Notes under the pieces: model-generated
Databases searched by the model: none
Told to the model about the DNA's origin: nothing
The model's input: only the letters and a program-made list of their open reading frames with translations
Assembly (NCBI GenBank): GCA_937965925.1
Contig: CALCME010000063.1
Coordinates: 1-11,316, forward strand
Length of the DNA stretch: 11,316 nt
Direction: 5' to 3'
Source: Candidatus Absconditabacterales bacterium
Lineage (GTDB): Bacteria; Patescibacteriota; Gracilibacteria; Absconditabacterales; Absconditicoccaceae
Shown here: piece after piece, positions 8,436 through 11,316 of the stretch
Numbering within the stretch: the first letter of the stretch is position 1
Layout: every line of letters starts with the position of its first letter
Translations under genes and position numbers: made by a program

Positions 8436-8477
8436 TGTCATTGCGAGACGAACGATAGTGAGTTGTGGCAATCTCAT
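8436..8477. repeat. REP-like imperfect palindrome
   Basis: The sequence starts TGTCATTGCGAG and ends GGCAATCTCAT, with ATTGC and GCAAT pairing at its ends. It resembles the widespread intergenic palindromes of the TCATTGCGAG...GCAATCTC type found in many copies in several bacterial genomes. It fills the gap between atpG and the SufU-like gene. One copy is seen here, so its repeat nature is inferred from resemblance. Confidence 0.55.
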
Positions 8478-8503
8478 GATTTACAATCTATAAACGAAGA
8501 AGG

Positions 8504-8956
8504 ATGTTTACAGCAGCAGAACTAATCCACGCATATAGTAAAGATCCAATCAATAACTATCGTATAGAAAACGCTTCAGCTTCATTTCTCCAAAAAAATT
8601 CTGTCTGTGGAGATGAGATTGAAGTTTTTTTGTTATTGGAGACAACAGATTGAATACTAATCAAGCCTGATGATGATCTCTCTAACATTTCACTTGATGA
8701 TCTTCTCATCAAAGAACGATCACGGTATTGAAATCCAGCAATACAGACCGTTGCTGCAGCAAGTATGCTGGCAGAAGAGATTGAATGAAAAAAAGTCTCA
8801 GAGGTGATGACGCGAGACTATCAATATATGAAAAACCTATGACTAGATATGTCTCCTAGACGTAGGAGGTCAGTGGTTACAGCTTTATTAGGGACGAGGA
8901 ATGTAATATACTTGCTTACCAATAAAATAATACAGTGATTTGAGTGTGTTCTTTAG
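8504..8956 (+). CDS. NifU/SufU-like Fe-S scaffold family protein with lost cysteines
   Basis: IscU/SufU/NifU-N proteins build or carry Fe-S clusters on three cysteines. The 150-residue product matches the family in length and layout. LIHAYSKDPINNYRI resembles the N-terminal helix, and KNSVCGDEIEVFLLL (31-45) carries the first cysteine motif, with C35 and D37. YGNPAIQTVAAASMLAEEIEGK (74-95) matches the G.GCAIS.ASASMM..-.GK block but has no cysteine. The third block (RRRRSVVTALLGTRNVI, 118-134) also lacks its cysteine. The only other Cys is C148 at the end. It therefore keeps one of three ligands and probably cannot hold a cluster in the usual way; a sulfur-transfer or structural role is possible. 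The sufC gene lies about 1.1 kb downstream. CGA/CGG at residues 71, 73 and 104 are probably Trp. AAGG abuts the ATG, too close for a normal Shine-Dalgarno. Confidence 0.75.
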
Positions 8957-9052
8957 TTGTTAATGCATTTTTTGAGTTGATCGATATTTCATACAGATAT
9001 GTTTCAATACTCGTTTACAAAGTAAGATCTTTTATTGCTAGTTAATGCAATA

Positions 9053-9580
9053 ATGTCTTTTCATTCATTTTTGCAGAATATTGTCTTCGTTTTTTCTAAC
9101 TCAAATCATCTGTCAATTCTGGAATTTATTTTTTTTGATTTTTCTATCAATTTAATTAATTCTTCTTTAGATAATTTTATTTTGGGATGTATTCTTTCAA
9201 ATATTGTGTTTCCAATTTTTTTTGTAATTTTTTTTGTAAAAGTAACAAAACTGTTTCTCGAACACATTGAACTCGTGATGGATTGAAAGTTTAATAGTCA
9301 TTCATCAATAGTTCTGATTCTTGATTTATCCTCTTGTAGTGAATTGTTATATTCAAAATATATGTCACTAAAGAAAAATAATGCAAATAAACTACATCGA
9401 ATTATCGTTAGTATTCTGATAACTTTTGTTGATGCGATATTTTTTTTTATCAATACTAAATTTACTAGAATGAGTACTATTATAATTCATCCAAGTAAAA
9501 ATAAGAGCTGGTTAGGTAGAAAAACAATGAAATGAGGCGAGCAGAGTAAATACATAATGGTATTTAATTATCCTAAATAA
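9053..9580 (+). CDS. Putative T-rich membrane protein, unknown
   Basis: A frame of 176 codons from ATG 9053 to TAA 9578-9580 stays open only if TGA is sense (at 9284 and 9536). An upstream TAA at 9023-9025 bounds it. In such AT-rich DNA a run this long without TAA or TAG is unlikely by chance. The product is dominated by Phe, Ile, Leu, Asn and Ser. Hydrophobic segments are near residues 55-75 (FPIFFVIFFV) and 127-141 (IIVSILITFVDAIFFFI). Unlike its neighbours it has very few glycines and a strong TTT/ATT codon bias, so it may be recently acquired or fast-evolving. I recognise no family. The 3' end overlaps the convergent gene by 13 bp. It could also be a decaying gene. Confidence 0.5.
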
Positions 9581-9921
9581 TCATCAAAAGCACTATCCAA
9601 TACCTCATCTTCTTCAGAATCATAGATATCTGAAAGTAAGTCTTCTACACTGTGAGTTTCATAGGTATGGAAGTTGATTTCATCTATACGCGTGAGTTGT
9701 TCTTCTACAAGTTCATGTTTTATATCATGTTTTTCTTGTCTAAGTGGTTTCACTGCTTCTCGATGTTCTTTTCCTTGTTCTAAAAGAACTTCATGTAAAT
9801 CGCTGTGAAGATACTTAAAATCCTCGATCTGTTCGTGTTTTTTTATTTTTTTGTTTTTTTTCTTGTTGTTTTTTACTTTACTTGTTGCTATTTTTGTGTC
9901 AGATACAGTTGTTGTCGTCAT
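9568..9921 (-). CDS. Small highly charged helical protein, unknown
   Basis: A 117-residue product starting MTTTTVSDTKIATSK. A lysine-rich stretch (about 15-29, KVKNNKKKNKKIKKH) is followed by a Glu/Lys/His-rich helical region and a strongly acidic tail containing DIYDSEEDEVLDSAFDDYLG. The basic-head, acidic-tail layout suggests a soluble protein that binds nucleic acid or a partner, but no family is recognised and no function should be assumed. I chose the ATG at 9919-9921 over a TTG at 9966, because the upstream stretch adds an unrelated hydrophobic start. It ends in TAA and needs no TGA codon. It converges on the T-rich membrane ORF and diverges from sufC with 125 bp between. Confidence 0.65.
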   Translation of the reverse strand: MTTTTVSDTKIATSKVKNNKKKNKKIKKHEQIEDFKYLHSDLHEVLLEQGKEHREAVKPLRQEKHDIKHELVEEQLTRIDEINFHTYETHSVEDLLSDIYDSEEDEVLDSAFDDYLG

Positions 9922-9995
9922 AGTAATTCGTATATTTTCAAAGAAGGTAAAATGCACTTTGTGCAACTAGATAAGTATATGGTCGATCATCTACT

Positions 9996-10026
9996 TTGTC
10001 AAAAAATACGGTTTCTTTTTTATTAT
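9996..10026 (+). promoter_or_regulatory. Weak promoter candidate for sufC
   Basis: TTGTCA (9996-10001) is a good -35. The nearest -10-like hexamer is TATTAT (10021-10026) after a long 19-bp spacer. It lies in the 125-bp divergent gap before sufC. Confidence 0.3.
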
Positions 10027-10046
10027 ATTGAATTACTGATTTAGAC

Positions 10047-10766
10047 ATGTTGCAAATTTCTGATCTGATAGTAACTATAGAAGAAAATAATGTACTTACG
10101 TGAGTAAATATGACCATTGAGCAAGGGAAAAACTATTGTCTTCTCGGGAAGAATGGTTCGTGAAAGTCATCATTAGCGATGACGGTGATGTGACATCCTA
10201 GCTATGAAGTTACGTGATGATCGATCTCACTTGACGGTGAAGATCTCCTTGAGATGGAACCTGATGAGAGAGCTAAGGCTTGAATATTTCTTGCATTTCA
10301 ATCCATTCCAGAAGTGAAGTGAGTGAAGTTGTTCGAGTTCTTACGTACGATATATAATAGTCGTCGAGAAAAAAAGGAATCATTTGTATCATTTAAGAGA
10401 ATCATTCTTCCTTATCTAGCAGAATTGTGAATAGATAAAGAATTTCTTTGGAGAGATCTGAATGTTTGATTTAGTTGAGGAGAAAGGAGAAAAATAGAAA
10501 TACTTCAACTAAAACTCTTGCAGCCTTCATATATCTTCTTGGATGAAGTTGATAGTGGGCTCGATGTTGATGCATTTAGATCTGTAGCAGCTTTATTGAA
10601 AGAGTTAGATAGCGATGAAAATTCATTAGTTATTATTACTCATTATTTTACTATCCTCGATCATATTGATGTCGATCGTGTTTTTGTTCTTCAAGAATGA
10701 GAAGTAGTAAAAGAGTGAGGTCCAGAAATAGCGGATGAAATTAAAGCAAATGGTTTCTGATCATAG
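10047..10766 (+). CDS. sufC: Fe-S cluster assembly ATPase SufC
   Basis: SufC is the soluble ABC-type ATPase that, with SufB and SufD, assembles Fe-S clusters in the cytoplasm. The 239-residue product has the usual length and all ABC motifs: Walker A GKNGSGKS (34-41), Q-loop LAFQSIPEV (82-90), the SufC-type signature NVGFSGGERR (139-148), Walker B IFLDEVDSGLD (163-173) with the DSGLD typical of SufC, and the H-loop IITHY (196-200). The second Gly of Walker A, the Gly before K40, is TGA, as is one Gly of the SGGE signature. The standard code would leave only a fragment from about 10518. The frame ends with TAG after a TGA-encoded Gly. No sufB or sufD is seen immediately downstream, where they often lie; they may be elsewhere. 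The SufU-like gene upstream is separated by two unrelated ORFs. Confidence 0.97.
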
Positions 10767-10881
10767 GTTGGTTGAATACTTTTTTCTGTCTTTTCAATGA
10801 GTCATAGAATCGTGAGTAGTTCGTATATGTTGTACGTAATGATTGAATATATGAGATACCAATTTATTTCTTCTGTAAACT

Positions 10882-11160
10882 ATGAAAAAACATTGGTTCG
10901 CTCCGAAAGTATATGGTCGGGGTTTTGTTCCTATTTCTTGGGAGTGATGGGTGGTAATGGTAGCTATTATTTTAGCTATAATTCTCCTTAGTATCTATTT
11001 GTTGTGAGAAGATGATCCAGAAAACATTAGTTCTTGAGTATTGATACTCTATGTTGTTTGAGTATGTTGTATTAGTTTGTTTCCCTTGCTCTTTCTAAGA
11101 AAAAGACTCAAATGAACACTAAAGCGAAGACGAGGAGTGAAGGATGTAGATCGAGAGTAG
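10882..11160 (+). CDS. Small two-span membrane protein
   Basis: The 92-residue product begins MKKHWFAPKVYG and continues with FVPISWEGWVV, a start shared by small uncharacterised membrane proteins (general form KK.YGWGW.P.SWqGWlv) that I recall from many bacteria including candidate phyla. Two hydrophobic segments follow, about residues 25-42 (VVMVAIILAIILLSIYLL) and 55-73 (VLILYVVGVCCISLFPLLF), joined by an acidic loop. The tail is basic. The CGG at residue 13 and the CGAs at about 83 and 85 sit where the family has Trp (YGWGW and a WRWG-like tail), supporting their reassignment. Its function is unknown. A frame that overlaps it from 10797 looks like a shadow. It follows sufC by 115 bp. Confidence 0.8.
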
Positions 11161-11180
11161 ATATGCTTTTGTTATATTGT

Positions 11181-11186
11181 TATAAT
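11181..11186 (+). promoter_or_regulatory. Possible -10 element
   Basis: A consensus TATAAT lies 36 bp before the last gene's ATG. No convincing -35 is found at the right distance, so this is tentative. Confidence 0.3.
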
Positions 11187-11222
11187 CTTTGTTGTAATCT
11201 TTATCTACTTACTATAAAACCT

Positions 11223-11316
11223 ATGAAAAAAACAATGTTAGGTCTTGTACTTATGAGTATTGTTTCTTTATGATTTGCTTCTGCAGTAACGGTATCAAAT
11301 ACAGTGATGCCATTTG
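11223..11316 (+). CDS. Start of a secreted protein (3' truncated)
   Basis: Only 31 codons are present before the window ends. They read as a signal peptide: MKK basic start, hydrophobic core MLGLVLMSIVSLGF (one Gly from TGA) and an ASA-type signal peptidase I site near residues 19-21, followed by VTVSNTVMPF. The mature protein is therefore exported across the cytoplasmic membrane. Nothing can be said of its function. The gene follows the two-span membrane protein by 62 bp, with a possible -10 element between. Confidence 0.7.

Noticed and set aside
8435..8457. Mini-ORF starting at the ATG within AGAAATGTCATTG
   Set aside because: Only seven codons, and it lies inside the REP-like palindrome.
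8959..9049. Direct repeat GTTAATGCA at 8959-8967 and 9041-9049 as possible attachment sites
   Set aside because: Nine bases in AT-rich DNA with no integrase or tRNA nearby is expected by chance.
9922..9966. Upstream TTG start for the charged small protein
   Set aside because: An ATG at 9919-9921 is available, and the added 15 residues do not resemble the rest of the protein.
10797..10991. Plus-strand frame overlapping the two-span membrane gene
   Set aside because: It lacks TGA-Gly codons and family resemblance; the overlapping frame from 10882 has clear membrane segments and family-like motifs.

Overview
The window comes from an AT-rich bacterium with a changed genetic code. In every recognisable gene TGA is read through, and it sits where the family has an invariant glycine: the metallophosphoesterase GNHD and GHTHCG motifs, the SufC Walker A, the RsmE GPEG loop and the Nudix box. 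Only TAA and TAG end genes. UGA=Gly (translation table 25) is known from the candidate phyla Absconditabacteria (SR1) and Gracilibacteria (BD1-5). In addition, CGA and CGG repeatedly fall where tryptophan is invariant, while essential arginines use AGA, AGG, CGT or CGC. A CGA/CGG-to-Trp reassignment has been predicted for Absconditabacterales, so that lineage is my best guess. Standard-code gene calling would shatter almost every gene here.

Layout. Positions 2-469: 3' end of a YkuE/YaeI-type metallophosphoesterase. 492-1253: rsmE (16S rRNA methyltransferase). 1338-1631: small membrane-anchored coiled-coil protein behind a good promoter. 1691-1744: terminator or attenuator. 1772-5290: a very large ileS. 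5328-5362: hairpin shared by two convergent genes. 5396-7075 (minus): DUF389-type membrane protein. 7080-7436: small membrane protein diverging from it. 7521-8399: stand-alone atpG. 8436-8477: REP-like palindrome. 8504-8956: NifU/SufU-like Fe-S scaffold that lacks most of its cysteines. 9053-9580: unusual T-rich membrane ORF. 9568-9921 (minus): charged small protein. 10047-10766: sufC. 10882-11160: two-membrane-span small protein. 11223 to the end: start of a secreted protein.

The standout is ileS. It encodes a 1172-residue isoleucyl-tRNA synthetase carrying two foreign enzyme domains. A Nudix hydrolase with a perfect Nudix box is inserted at the entry to the CP1 editing domain. A histidine-phosphatase domain with all core catalytic residues is inserted at the start of the anticodon-binding domain. 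Nudix plus histidine phosphatase is also the domain pair of mycobacterial MutT1, which degrades oxidised nucleotides and diadenosine polyphosphates. Synthetases make Ap4A as a by-product, so a built-in nucleotide clean-up role is an attractive but untested idea. The protein also stops early at its C-terminus.

The sufC gene and the SufU-like gene lie close together and point to Fe-S cluster assembly. Most remaining genes are housekeeping or small membrane proteins in short units, on both strands. No gene-free stretch exceeds 300 bases. I saw no tRNA, rRNA, CRISPR array or insertion sequence.
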